A DNA stretch of 11,378 bases from an uncultured Clostridium sp. (GTDB taxonomy: Bacteria > Bacillota > Clostridia > Clostridiales > Clostridiaceae). Location: positions 1-11,378 of the forward strand of contig UQQU01000091.1 in NCBI GenBank assembly GCA_900543325.1, given 5' to 3'. Under the pieces are notes generated by a model. It was not told the origin of the DNA, did not search any database, and saw nothing but the letters and a program-made list of their open reading frames with translations. Made by a program: the position numbers and the translations under genes. This document shows positions 1 to 5,626 of this stretch, one piece after another (the stretch's first letter is position 1; every line of letters starts with the position of its first letter).

Positions 1-68
1 TCCTGGAGATTATATAATCAATTTTTCGGCATCACGGCATTCAAGCTTTAACGAACAATTTAGGTAAT

Positions 69-97
69 TTGTCACGTGGGGAGGATTATGGTATACT
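69..97 (+). promoter_or_regulatory. Vegetative promoter with extended -10
   Basis: A -35 element TTGTCA (69-74) and a -10 element TATACT (92-97) are separated by 17 bases. A TG one base before the -10 makes it an extended -10. Transcription would start near 103-105, giving a leader of about 15 bases with Shine-Dalgarno GGGGGTGG (107-114) ahead of the ATG at 118. The same core, TATGGTATACTA, occurs in the minus-strand promoter of the HesB-like gene. Confidence 0.75.
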
Positions 98-117
98 AAG
101 GGAAGCGGGGGTGGCGA

Positions 118-792
118 ATGAAGATTAAAACTAATATAAAAGATAATTGCTTTATGATTATTGTCGTTATATTAATGATAAGCTTTACAGCAAATATTTA
201 TCAGTCTATTTTGAATAAGAAATATTGGTATGAACTCGGAAAACAAAATTATAATAAGATAGAAGAAATAAGATTTAGAAATGAATCTATACTTTCAATA
301 TTAGATAGTTGTGTTACAGCAGAAAGCGTAAATAATGGGGATCTTTTAGCACTTTACAAAAATTATAGTAAAATTTCAGAAGCAGAATTAAGCCTTTGGA
401 ATAATTATCTTGCTGATGATAATAAAACATTAAGAGGGTTTAAAAATAAGGCAAAAAATATAGTTGTAAATACAAAAACTAAAAATGAATTATATTCAGA
501 AATAGAAGAGTTAATTTATTCATATATTCAAAATGATATGACAGAAAAAATTGATGTTATAGAATTAAATGGAAAAGCAGCAAATGACTTTAAAACATTA
601 AGAAGCATGGCATTAGATTTAAATAATTATTTTAATAGTTTTTATGAGGAAAACTGTAATGTTCCTGAAAGTAAAAAAGAGGATATAATGATTAAAGAAG
701 ATTATTGGGTTGATATTTTACAAGGAATTCAGGAAGTGAATAATAAATATGTAGAGTATAGTTTTACATATGAAAATGCAATTAATAATTAA
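118..792 (+). CDS. Uncharacterised single-pass membrane protein, 224 aa
   Basis: I do not recognise this protein. It has a short basic N-terminus (MKIKTNIK), one hydrophobic segment at about residues 11-29 without a lipobox or clear signal peptidase site, and then about 190 polar residues rich in Lys, Glu and Asn that are probably mostly helical. The arrangement suggests an N-terminal signal anchor with the bulk of the chain outside the membrane. Two cysteines (about 65 and 175) lie in the predicted outer part. The start is supported by GGGGGTGG just upstream and by a strong promoter giving a very short leader. It is monocistronic: the next gene is convergent, and a terminator lies about 80 bases past the stop. 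Function is unknown; the gene itself is likely real. Confidence 0.75.
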   Translation: MKIKTNIKDNCFMIIVVILMISFTANIYQSILNKKYWYELGKQNYNKIEEIRFRNESILSILDSCVTAESVNNGDLLALYKNYSKISEAELSLWNNYLADDNKTLRGFKNKAKNIVVNTKTKNELYSEIEELIYSYIQNDMTEKIDVIELNGKAANDFKTLRSMALDLNNYFNSFYEENCNVPESKKEDIMIKEDYWVDILQGIQEVNNKYVEYSFTYENAINN

Positions 793-870
793 AAATATTG
801 TAGTTAAATTATAGACAAGTCATTTATGATTTGAAAATTTTAAGTTTGTAGTTAATTTTATTTATAATAA

Positions 871-900
871 AAAAGCTAAGCAATTTTGCTTAGCTTTTTT
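871..900. terminator. Bidirectional intrinsic terminator
   Basis: A 10-bp stem, AAGCTAAGCA (873-882) with TGCTTAGCTT (887-896), closes a 4-base loop. It has an A-run on the left and a T-run on the right. It sits between the convergent membrane-protein gene and HesB-like gene, so it can stop transcription from both sides. Confidence 0.85.
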
Positions 901-905
901 GTATC

Positions 906-1238
906 TTAGTGGTGACATCCACCACCACAAGATCCACAACCGCCTTCAACTTCGATAACTGGTTTTAAAGATAGCCCTCTACCACCGTTTTCTTCAGATG
1001 AAAGTAATCTAAATCCACCGAATTCATCAACTAATTTTTCTTCTGCAATTAAAGTTATGTCGTTAATCTTTTCAGAAACGTCTCCTTCTTTTGCTTCATC
1101 AACAGTTATGTTAAAAGCTGGTCCGCTACAACCAAATCCAGCTAAGTTAATTCTTATACTAAAGTTTTCTACTTCGTTTTCTACAAGGAAAGCCTTGAAT
1201 TCGTTATATGCTTCTTCACTTACTAAAAATTTATTCAT
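906..1238 (-). CDS. HesB/IscA-like iron-sulfur family protein, 110 aa
   Basis: The protein resembles the HesB/IscA/ErpA A-type family, whose members bind or carry Fe-S clusters or iron through three cysteines. Visible features are the family-like N-terminus (VSEEAYNEFKAFL), a glycine-rich Cys motif AGFGCSGPAFNI (Cys37), a conserved middle (EEKLVDEFGGFRLLS) and the C-terminal CGSCGGGCHH (Cys101, 104 and 108 plus two His). This tail differs from the canonical IscA ending CGCG-SF and matches the divergent 'HesB-like' branch in clostridia, some members of which are selenoproteins. Here the corresponding positions are encoded as Cys and no in-frame TGA is used. I chose ATG at 1238 because a GTG three codons upstream lies inside the ribosome binding site. 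There are no isc/suf neighbours, so its role in cluster assembly, rather than storage or redox, is inferred from family only. Confidence 0.85.
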   Translation of the reverse strand: MNKFLVSEEAYNEFKAFLVENEVENFSIRINLAGFGCSGPAFNITVDEAKEGDVSEKINDITLIAEEKLVDEFGGFRLLSSEENGGRGLSLKPVIEVEGGCGSCGGGCHH

Positions 1239-1244
1239 AATATT

Positions 1245-1252
1245 CACCTCTT
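1245..1252 (-). promoter_or_regulatory. Ribosome binding site fixing the HesB-like start
   Basis: On the minus strand AAGAGGTG is followed by six bases and ATG (1238-1236). The upstream in-frame GTG (1247-1245) is the end of this Shine-Dalgarno sequence, so it is unlikely to be the start codon. Confidence 0.7.
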
Positions 1253-1275
1253 GAATTTATTCAAATTATGTTTAT

Positions 1276-1303
1276 AGTATACCATATTACTCGGAAATAG
1301 CAA
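1276..1303 (-). promoter_or_regulatory. Promoter of the HesB-like gene
   Basis: Read on the minus strand, -35 TTGCTA (1303-1298) is followed after 16 bases by -10 TATACT (1281-1276), with an upstream TGG giving an extended -10. Transcription would begin about 25-30 bases before the ATG. Confidence 0.6.
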
Positions 1304-1416
1304 TATGTTTTTTATAAGCAAAATGTAAAAAAATGACTTGAAGTCCAATAAAGTTACTATCAATTATAATAATTTATGAATATTATATCTTGTATAACTG
1401 ATTTGGAGGAAACTTT

Positions 1417-3147
1417 ATGGATAACAATATATTAAATCAAGATATATTAAATGGATATTCACATAGGGATTATCATGATAAAATTCATTCAATTATAGAA
1501 AATATTAAAGAAACAATATTTTTAACTGAAGAGAATGGATGGATAAATAGTGATGGAAATAAAGTAGATGTTGGAACTTGGAATAGAGATTCTAGAATTG
1601 CTACTTTAGATAATAAAATAGAACAAAGAGGAAAGTTATTTATAATAAAGGTTAGCAATGCTACAATAGATGGAACAGGAGTAATTATTGGGCATAATAA
1701 TGTAGCAATAAATATTGTAGGGCAAAAAGAGTTAACCTTAAAAAATTTTATAATAGAAAACTGTGAATTGGGTATGTATATAGAATTTTCACAAGGAGTT
1801 TCTATTCAATATATATCTTTTAAAGAAAATAAGCAGGCAATTTCAATAAATAGAAGTAGTGAAATTAGAGTGAAAAATAACTTAATAGAATCAACAAAAA
1901 ATTCTTGTGTAGGCATATTCATATTAGATTCAGGAAAAGTACTGATACAAGATAATTCTATATATCTTAAGATAAGCGCTACTGTTAATAAAAATATGCA
2001 AGATAACTATTCGGGAATAACAACTGAAAATTCAACTGCTATTTATATAATAAATAATGAAATTGAAATTATTGATGGAAATTGTGAAATAGAAAATTTA
2101 GAATCCTATTGTGTAAATGGATATTGTATTAATAGCTATTCAACTCACGATACACTTGTAAAATCTAATAATTTATATATTGAAAATAATACTTTTAATC
2201 TAAATAATTGCAATTTAGTAGAATTAAATTTTTCTTCAATTTATTTAGATTCTAACAATACACGAATAGATATTGAAGAAAATAATATTGTAGTAGAATT
2301 TAATAAGCTTGATACTAGTTGTAATGTTTTCGGAATAGGTTTTTATGGTATTCTTTATTCTAATAAAAATAATGCTAATAGTATAAAGAATAATTATATT
2401 TCAGTAGAAGATAATATTTATAATCTAAATTCAAATGTAAATAGTGTTAAATATATTTGTTTTATAGGAGTTCTATTGGACTTTTATAATAGTTATAATG
2501 AGATAAAGGAAAATCAAGTAGTTCTACAAGAAAATGTAGCATCATTTGAACCAGGGTCAAATAGGGCTGCAAATTTAGTTTGTGGAGTATATTTGAATCT
2601 TAATAATAAAACTAATAATATAATTGATAATGACTTTTTTATTAAGAAAAATAATATTGCTAAAAGAGATTCTATAATAACTAATTTCTCATTAATTTAT
2701 TTATATTATAATAATATTTGTAATACTATTAAGGGTAATAATTTAAATGAAAGCCAGGGAAATGGAATTATATTAATTAGTAAAAATGATGTTACAGAAA
2801 TATTAGAAAATAATATTATGAATAATGTAACTAATGGAATATTATTATCACAATTAAAAAATATAGATGCAACTAATACAGTTATAATAAAAGGGAATAG
2901 CATAATTAATAATGGAGAGTATGGTCTTTATATTACTAAAGGAAATTATTTAAACATTGTAAGAGGTAATAATTTTATCAGCAACATTAATAAAAATATT
3001 TATGATGATAATTCCTCAGAGTTTATGAGTTACTATGAAAAAAATTATTATAATGATTGGAATGGGAAAGAGCCATATATAATAGAAAATTCTAATTTTA
3101 AGGATTACTACTCAAGTAAACATCCATATTATAAGAATAAAGGATAG
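1417..3147 (+). CDS. Right-handed parallel beta-helix (PbH1/NosD-like) protein, 576 aa
   Basis: Nearly the whole chain is a ladder of 20-30-residue rungs with alternating hydrophobic positions and Asn/Gly turns, such as VSNATIDGTGVIIGHNN, ELTLKNFIIENCELGMYI and SEIRVKNNLIEST. This is the signature of PbH1 repeats in the pectate-lyase-like/NosD fold. The C-terminus (NYYNDWNGKEPYII and on to HPYYKNKG) resembles the capping segment of NosD-type proteins. The first ~70 residues are a non-repeat cap. There is no signal peptide, membrane segment or sortase motif, which is unusual because most such proteins are secreted. Asn is extremely abundant. No catalytic residues or substrate can be assigned; carbohydrate binding or hydrolysis is possible from the fold alone. 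The start is supported by TTGGAGG 10 bases upstream. It is flanked by its own terminator, so it is monocistronic. Confidence 0.8.
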   Translation: MDNNILNQDILNGYSHRDYHDKIHSIIENIKETIFLTEENGWINSDGNKVDVGTWNRDSRIATLDNKIEQRGKLFIIKVSNATIDGTGVIIGHNNVAINIVGQKELTLKNFIIENCELGMYIEFSQGVSIQYISFKENKQAISINRSSEIRVKNNLIESTKNSCVGIFILDSGKVLIQDNSIYLKISATVNKNMQDNYSGITTENSTAIYIINNEIEIIDGNCEIENLESYCVNGYCINSYSTHDTLVKSNNLYIENNTFNLNNCNLVELNFSSIYLDSNNTRIDIEENNIVVEFNKLDTSCNVFGIGFYGILYSNKNNANSIKNNYISVEDNIYNLNSNVNSVKYICFIGVLLDFYNSYNEIKENQVVLQENVASFEPGSNRAANLVCGVYLNLNNKTNNIIDNDFFIKKNNIAKRDSIITNFSLIYLYYNNICNTIKGNNLNESQGNGIILISKNDVTEILENNIMNNVTNGILLSQLKNIDATNTVIIKGNSIINNGEYGLYITKGNYLNIVRGNNFISNINKNIYDDNSSEFMSYYEKNYYNDWNGKEPYIIENSNFKDYYSSKHPYYKNKG

Positions 3148-3150
3148 TTT

Positions 3151-3184
3151 AATAATAAAGTCGGCTAAGGCCGACTTTATTATT
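3151..3184. terminator. Intrinsic terminator after the beta-helix gene
   Basis: A 15-bp perfect stem (3151-3165 with 3170-3184) around the GC core GTCGGC/GCCGAC closes a TAAG loop. It begins four bases after the stop codon. The distal arm is T-rich (TTTATTATT), but there is no uninterrupted U-tract beyond it. Confidence 0.75.
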
Positions 3185-3211
3185 GAATTTTGAATAAATT
3201 GGCAATATAAT
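3183..3211 (+). promoter_or_regulatory. Candidate vegetative promoter for the methyltransferase-fold gene
   Basis: TTGAAT (3183-3188), 17 bases, then a perfect TATAAT (3206-3211). It would give a leader of about 150 bases before the TTG start at 3370. I recognise no riboswitch in that leader. The -35 overlaps the last bases of the preceding terminator. Confidence 0.45.
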
Positions 3212-3352
3212 ATAAAAGGTATTGAAGATACTATTTATTAAGAGATATTTTGATGAGGTTTTGACTAGTTTAAATTATAAATTTTGTATAAATAAAAAAG
3301 AGTTAGTTAACATAAGGTTTAAGCTATATAATAAATTAATATTATGTTATAA

Positions 3353-3360
3353 AGAGAGGA
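3353..3360 (+). promoter_or_regulatory. Ribosome binding site deciding a TTG start
   Basis: AGAGAGGA (3353-3360) ends directly before an in-frame TTG at 3361, which is too close to be used, and nine bases before a second in-frame TTG at 3370, which is well spaced. There is no in-frame ATG near the N-terminus, so the TTG at 3370 is the best start. Confidence 0.6.
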
Positions 3361-3369
3361 TTGTTAAAT

Positions 3370-4116
3370 TTGAAGCCTTTTGATAAAAGCTATGTTTTGG
3401 ATAAAATAAAAGAATATAATTGTAAAATAAATAAAAGTAAAATCGGTGATTATGAGATAAAATCAATAGATGGATTAAAGGGAATAGTTCAAGGATATTT
3501 ATACCAAAAAGAAGATGAATATGATATAGAAATACTTGAATTACATGGTCCTAGCCATATTTGGATGAGATTAACACCATTAGAAATACAAGCTTCATAT
3601 TTTGCTATAAGTATGGCAAAAGGAAAAGTTGGCGTTGTTGGATTAGGTCTTGGATATGTGATAGAAGAAATGGCCCAAAAGCCAGAAGTAGAGGAAATAG
3701 TTGTTTATGAAATCAGCCAAGAGGTAATAGATTTATATTATAGCAATTTTCCTAAGAATCCTAAAATAAAAGTAGTCTGTTGTAATGCTTTTGAGGCAGA
3801 AAGTAGAAAGTTTGATTTCTTCTATGCCGATATTTATGAGTATGAGATAACATCGCAAATAGTTGAGGATTATAAAAAGTTTAATGAACTTCATGAGATT
3901 GAAGAGTATAGCTTTTTTGGAATGGAACATTTTTTATTAAGTTGTAGTTATACAGAAATAGTATGGGTATATATACCTGAAAACTGGATGGAATCAAGTA
4001 GAAAAGCCTTTGAATCAATACAGGAGTCTAATCTTTTAGACTATTATGAAAAACTAGATGAAAACCTAGTATCTCAAGTACTAGAAGAATTTAAAATTGT
4101 ACTGAATGACATTTAA
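3370..4116 (+). CDS. Class I SAM-methyltransferase-fold protein (spermidine-synthase-like), 248 aa
   Basis: The centre has the nucleotide-binding order of class I Rossmann methyltransferases and polyamine aminopropyltransferases. A glycine-rich motif I (VGVVGLGLGY, about 87-96) is followed one strand later by an acidic residue that would bind ribose hydroxyls (VVYE, Glu114). Then come a third strand (KVVCCNAFE, 134-142) and a fourth (FDFFYADIY, 148-156). The N-terminal ~80 residues form a separate domain containing HGPSHIWMRLTPLEIQ. The C-terminal ~90 residues are helical and not diagnostic. The Asp/Tyr signature typical of true spermidine synthases is not obvious, so the substrate is unknown. 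The start is TTG, chosen by ribosome binding site spacing. The gene stands alone, with a strong hairpin 10 bases after the stop. The fold is fairly secure and the reaction is not. Confidence 0.7.
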   Translation: MKPFDKSYVLDKIKEYNCKINKSKIGDYEIKSIDGLKGIVQGYLYQKEDEYDIEILELHGPSHIWMRLTPLEIQASYFAISMAKGKVGVVGLGLGYVIEEMAQKPEVEEIVVYEISQEVIDLYYSNFPKNPKIKVVCCNAFEAESRKFDFFYADIYEYEITSQIVEDYKKFNELHEIEEYSFFGMEHFLLSCSYTEIVWVYIPENWMESSRKAFESIQESNLLDYYEKLDENLVSQVLEEFKIVLNDI

Positions 4117-4125
4117 TGTAAGGAG

Positions 4126-4162
4126 CTCCGGGGTCAATCCAAATATTGGATTGACCCCGGAG
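4126..4162. repeat. Perfect 17-bp GC-rich inverted repeat (hairpin)
   Basis: The arm at 4126-4142 (CTCCGGGGTCAATCCAA) is the exact reverse complement of 4146-4162, with only an ATA loop. It is far more GC-rich than its surroundings. It lacks a T-run on the plus side. It lies 10 bases after the methyltransferase-like stop and 7 bases beyond the stop of the minus-strand open frame ending at 4169. It could be a terminator, a dispersed palindromic (REP-like) unit or the hairpin end of a mobile element. From one copy I cannot choose, though its GC richness and position beside a relic frame favour the repeat reading. Confidence 0.75.
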
Positions 4163-4265
4163 GTAATTTTATTTATTTACAAAAAAATATTTGATTTTGT
4201 GTTTAAGTCTTGGAAAAGTGGCAATATTATTAATATCCCCTAATAATTTAAATATATATTTTACT

Positions 4266-4304
4266 AAAAAAAGTGCAGGATTCTCCCCCCTATGCGCTTT
4301 TTTT
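4266..4304 (+). terminator. Terminator-like hairpin
   Basis: AAAAAAAGTGCA (4266-4277) pairs with TGCGCTTTTTTT (4293-4304), 12 pairs with one G-U wobble, around a 15-base loop containing six consecutive C. The T-run is right for plus-strand termination; on the minus strand the wobble becomes an A-C mismatch. It has no obvious upstream gene apart from the methyltransferase-like one, and it overlaps the relic frame. Confidence 0.4.
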
Positions 4305-4347
4305 ATTGGAAATTTTCCTAATTCAATAAAAAAGAAACTTAAATATA

Positions 4348-4376
4348 TTGACTTATTTACATAAAATGGAAATAAT
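4348..4376 (+). promoter_or_regulatory. Candidate promoter for the small membrane protein
   Basis: TTGACT (4348-4353) is followed after 17 bases by AATAAT (4371-4376). The -35 is good and the -10 only fair. Transcription would start about 50 bases before the ATG at 4433. Confidence 0.4.
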
Positions 4377-4432
4377 ATATTTATAAGATATTTAAAAAAA
4401 GTAATATAATAAATTTATTCGGGGTATGGGGT

Positions 4433-4789
4433 ATGAGAGGTGCTGTAATAGATATAAGAGGAAATAGAAGAGAAAAGTTAGGTAAATTTTTGATTGCTAT
4501 ATATATATTAAATATTATAGATTTAATATTTACAAAGTTTTTATTATGGAAAGTACCATGTTTATTTAATGATGTGCATATGTTTTTAAGGCCTCTAATA
4601 TATGGATTAGAACCATATTTTTTAAAGATTGGGGTAATGGCATTGATATTAATTTATTGGTATTGGAGAAGTGAAAAAGCTAATATCATTCAAATGAATA
4701 GATCAATATTAGTTGGACAGATATTGATTGGAGCATATATTTTAATTAATGTAGTTCATTTGGTGAATTTAGTAATATATATAAATTAA
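4433..4789 (+). CDS. Small three-helix membrane protein, DUF5658-like, 118 aa
   Basis: A basic cytoplasmic N-terminus (RGNRREKLGK) precedes three hydrophobic segments at about 18-39, 61-78 and 92-117. The first contains the polar pattern NIIDLIFT, with an Asp inside the membrane. The loop between helices 1 and 2 is followed by the pattern G-x-E-P-Y before helix 2. This N-x-x-D-x-x-x-T arrangement and the size recall the uncharacterised DUF5658 family, but this is recognition by eye. The start has GGGG (4421-4424) eight bases upstream; another ATG at 4426 is out of frame. It has its own promoter and terminator, so no operon partner suggests a role. Biochemical function is unknown. Confidence 0.7.
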   Translation: MRGAVIDIRGNRREKLGKFLIAIYILNIIDLIFTKFLLWKVPCLFNDVHMFLRPLIYGLEPYFLKIGVMALILIYWYWRSEKANIIQMNRSILVGQILIGAYILINVVHLVNLVIYIN

Positions 4790-4908
4790 GATTAAAATAG
4801 TTATGAATAGATTATTATTATAATTATATAGTGATTTTATGTTAAAGTTTATAAAAATTGAATAAGAAAAGCGGTACAGTAAGATTAAGTATTATAATAT
4901 TAAGTAGG

Positions 4909-4947
4909 CACTATAAAGTGATAAGTTCATTTTGTAGTGTTTTTTTA
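4909..4947 (+). terminator. Intrinsic terminator of the DUF5658-like gene
   Basis: A 9-bp stem, CACTATAAA (4909-4917) with TTTGTAGTG (4931-4939) including one U-G pair, is followed by eight T. It lies about 120 bases beyond the stop; no gene is visible between. Confidence 0.65.
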
Positions 4948-5047
4948 TTATAAATTTTATTTTAAATAATAGTGAGAAATTAAATATTGCTAAAATATTA
5001 ATTAGTTTCTTTAAATTAAAACTTTATTTTAAAATCTAGGGTCTAAT
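4948..5047. other. AT-rich spacer with no recognised feature
   Basis: With the terminator before it and the promoter after it, this completes a gene-free gap of about 310 bases (4790-5100). It is low-complexity AT sequence. It includes a 15-base stretch at 4954-4968 that also occurs in the duplicated flanks at 7171 and 8868. I see no ORF or RNA here. Confidence 0.5.
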
Positions 5048-5076
5048 TGATATAGGTACCTATGGGCAGTTAAATT
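5048..5076 (+). promoter_or_regulatory. Promoter of the ECF sigma operon with a palindromic site in the spacer
   Basis: TTGATA (5048-5053), 17 bases, then TAAATT (5071-5076) forms a plausible housekeeping promoter. Transcription would begin just before the AAGGAG ribosome binding site (5088-5093). The perfect 12-base palindrome ATAGGTACCTAT (5052-5063) overlaps the -35 and the spacer, a typical place for a repressor operator. The assignment is inferred. Confidence 0.45.
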
Positions 5077-5100
5077 TTAAGAAGTAGAAGGAGAATATAT

Positions 5101-5625
5101 ATGTTTGATGAGAAGATAGTAAAAAAGGCTATTAAGGGAAATGACAAAGCCTTTATTATTCTTATGAATCAATGCAAAGAGCAAATTTATAGAACGGCAT
5201 TTGCTTATGTAAAAGAAGAAGAAACAGCGCTAGATATTGTTCAAGAAGTTGTTTGTAAGGAATATAAATCAATTGAAAATCTAAGAGAACCAAAATTTTT
5301 TAATACATGGATAATGAGAATAGCCATTAATATATCTACAGATTTTTATAATAAGAAAAATAAAATAGTATGTATGGAGCAAGATGAATTGATAAGTAAA
5401 ATGGATATTAAACATGATACTAATCATGATGAAAGATTATTCTTAATGGAATCTTTAGACAAGCTTCAAGATAAATATAAAAAAATAATTATATTAAAAT
5501 ATTTTGATGATTTGACTTTTAAAGATATAGCAGAAATTTTAAATATGTCGGAGAACACTGTTAAAACAAATCTGTATAAAGGTCTTTCTATTTTGAGAAA
5601 TGATATGAAAAAGGAGATAATTTAA
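5101..5625 (+). CDS. ECF-family RNA polymerase sigma factor, 174 aa
   Basis: This is a two-domain extracytoplasmic-function sigma factor. Region 2 (about 10-85) includes DIVQEVVCKEYKSIENL and the core/-10 recognition segment FFNTWIMRIAIN. Region 4 (about 117-168) includes LKYFDDLTFKDIAEIL and the helix-turn-helix NMSENTVKTNLYKGLSIL that reads the -35. An acidic linker of about 30 residues separates them. Length and architecture are normal for the family. It is followed after a single base by a DUF4179 membrane protein, a pairing frequent in clostridia and bacilli that implies sigma/anti-sigma control by an envelope signal. AAGGAG stands at normal distance from the ATG. The identity as an ECF sigma is firm; its regulon and signal are unknown. 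Confidence 0.93.
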   Translation: MFDEKIVKKAIKGNDKAFIILMNQCKEQIYRTAFAYVKEEETALDIVQEVVCKEYKSIENLREPKFFNTWIMRIAINISTDFYNKKNKIVCMEQDELISKMDIKHDTNHDERLFLMESLDKLQDKYKKIIILKYFDDLTFKDIAEILNMSENTVKTNLYKGLSILRNDMKKEII

Positions 5626-5626
5626 T

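Larger units (their letters stand above)
4169..4414 (-). pseudogene. Possible relic of a coding region, 81 codons without start
   Basis: On the minus strand a frame stays open from a stop at 4417-4415 to a TAA at 4171-4169. Its last ~50 codons read like protein, not AT noise, including GKFPIKKAHRGENPALF and a basic, aromatic C-terminal stretch that ends KYFFVNK. It has no ATG, GTG or TTG start with a ribosome binding site. It overlaps the promoter region of the next gene and ends beside the hairpin at 4126-4162. It may be the C-terminal remnant of a transposase or another decayed gene. I cannot name the family. The opposite strand also has a long open frame here, so chance remains possible. 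Confidence 0.35.

Noticed and set aside
1239..1247. GTG at 1247 as the start of the HesB-like gene
   Set aside because: The GTG is part of the AAGAGGTG Shine-Dalgarno for the ATG at 1238, and it has no ribosome binding site of its own.
1057..1254. Open frame on the plus strand opposite the HesB-like gene
   Set aside because: It is an antisense shadow of a well-supported gene, has no ribosome binding site, and gives a low-complexity Ser/Leu-rich product.
1335..1345. GACTT-G-AAGTC palindrome upstream of the beta-helix gene as an operator
   Set aside because: It is short, with no convincing promoter placed around it. TTGAAG to the nearest TATAAT is 21 bases, too long for a normal spacer.
1417..3147. 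DNA-level tandem repeat across the beta-helix gene
   Set aside because: The periodicity is structural at protein level. Rungs differ in length and nucleotide sequence, so no recent DNA repeat is supported.
3308..3349. TAACATAA / TTATGTTA inverted repeat in the methyltransferase-like leader as a riboswitch
   Set aside because: It is only eight AT pairs around a 26-base AT-rich loop. No known aptamer core was recognised, and this level of pairing is expected by chance at this base composition.
4178..4369. Plus-strand open frame opposite the minus-strand relic frame
   Set aside because: It lacks a ribosome-bound start, crosses the terminator-like hairpin, and its hydrophobic composition is what the antisense of an AT-rich coding remnant gives. 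The minus frame is the more protein-like reading.
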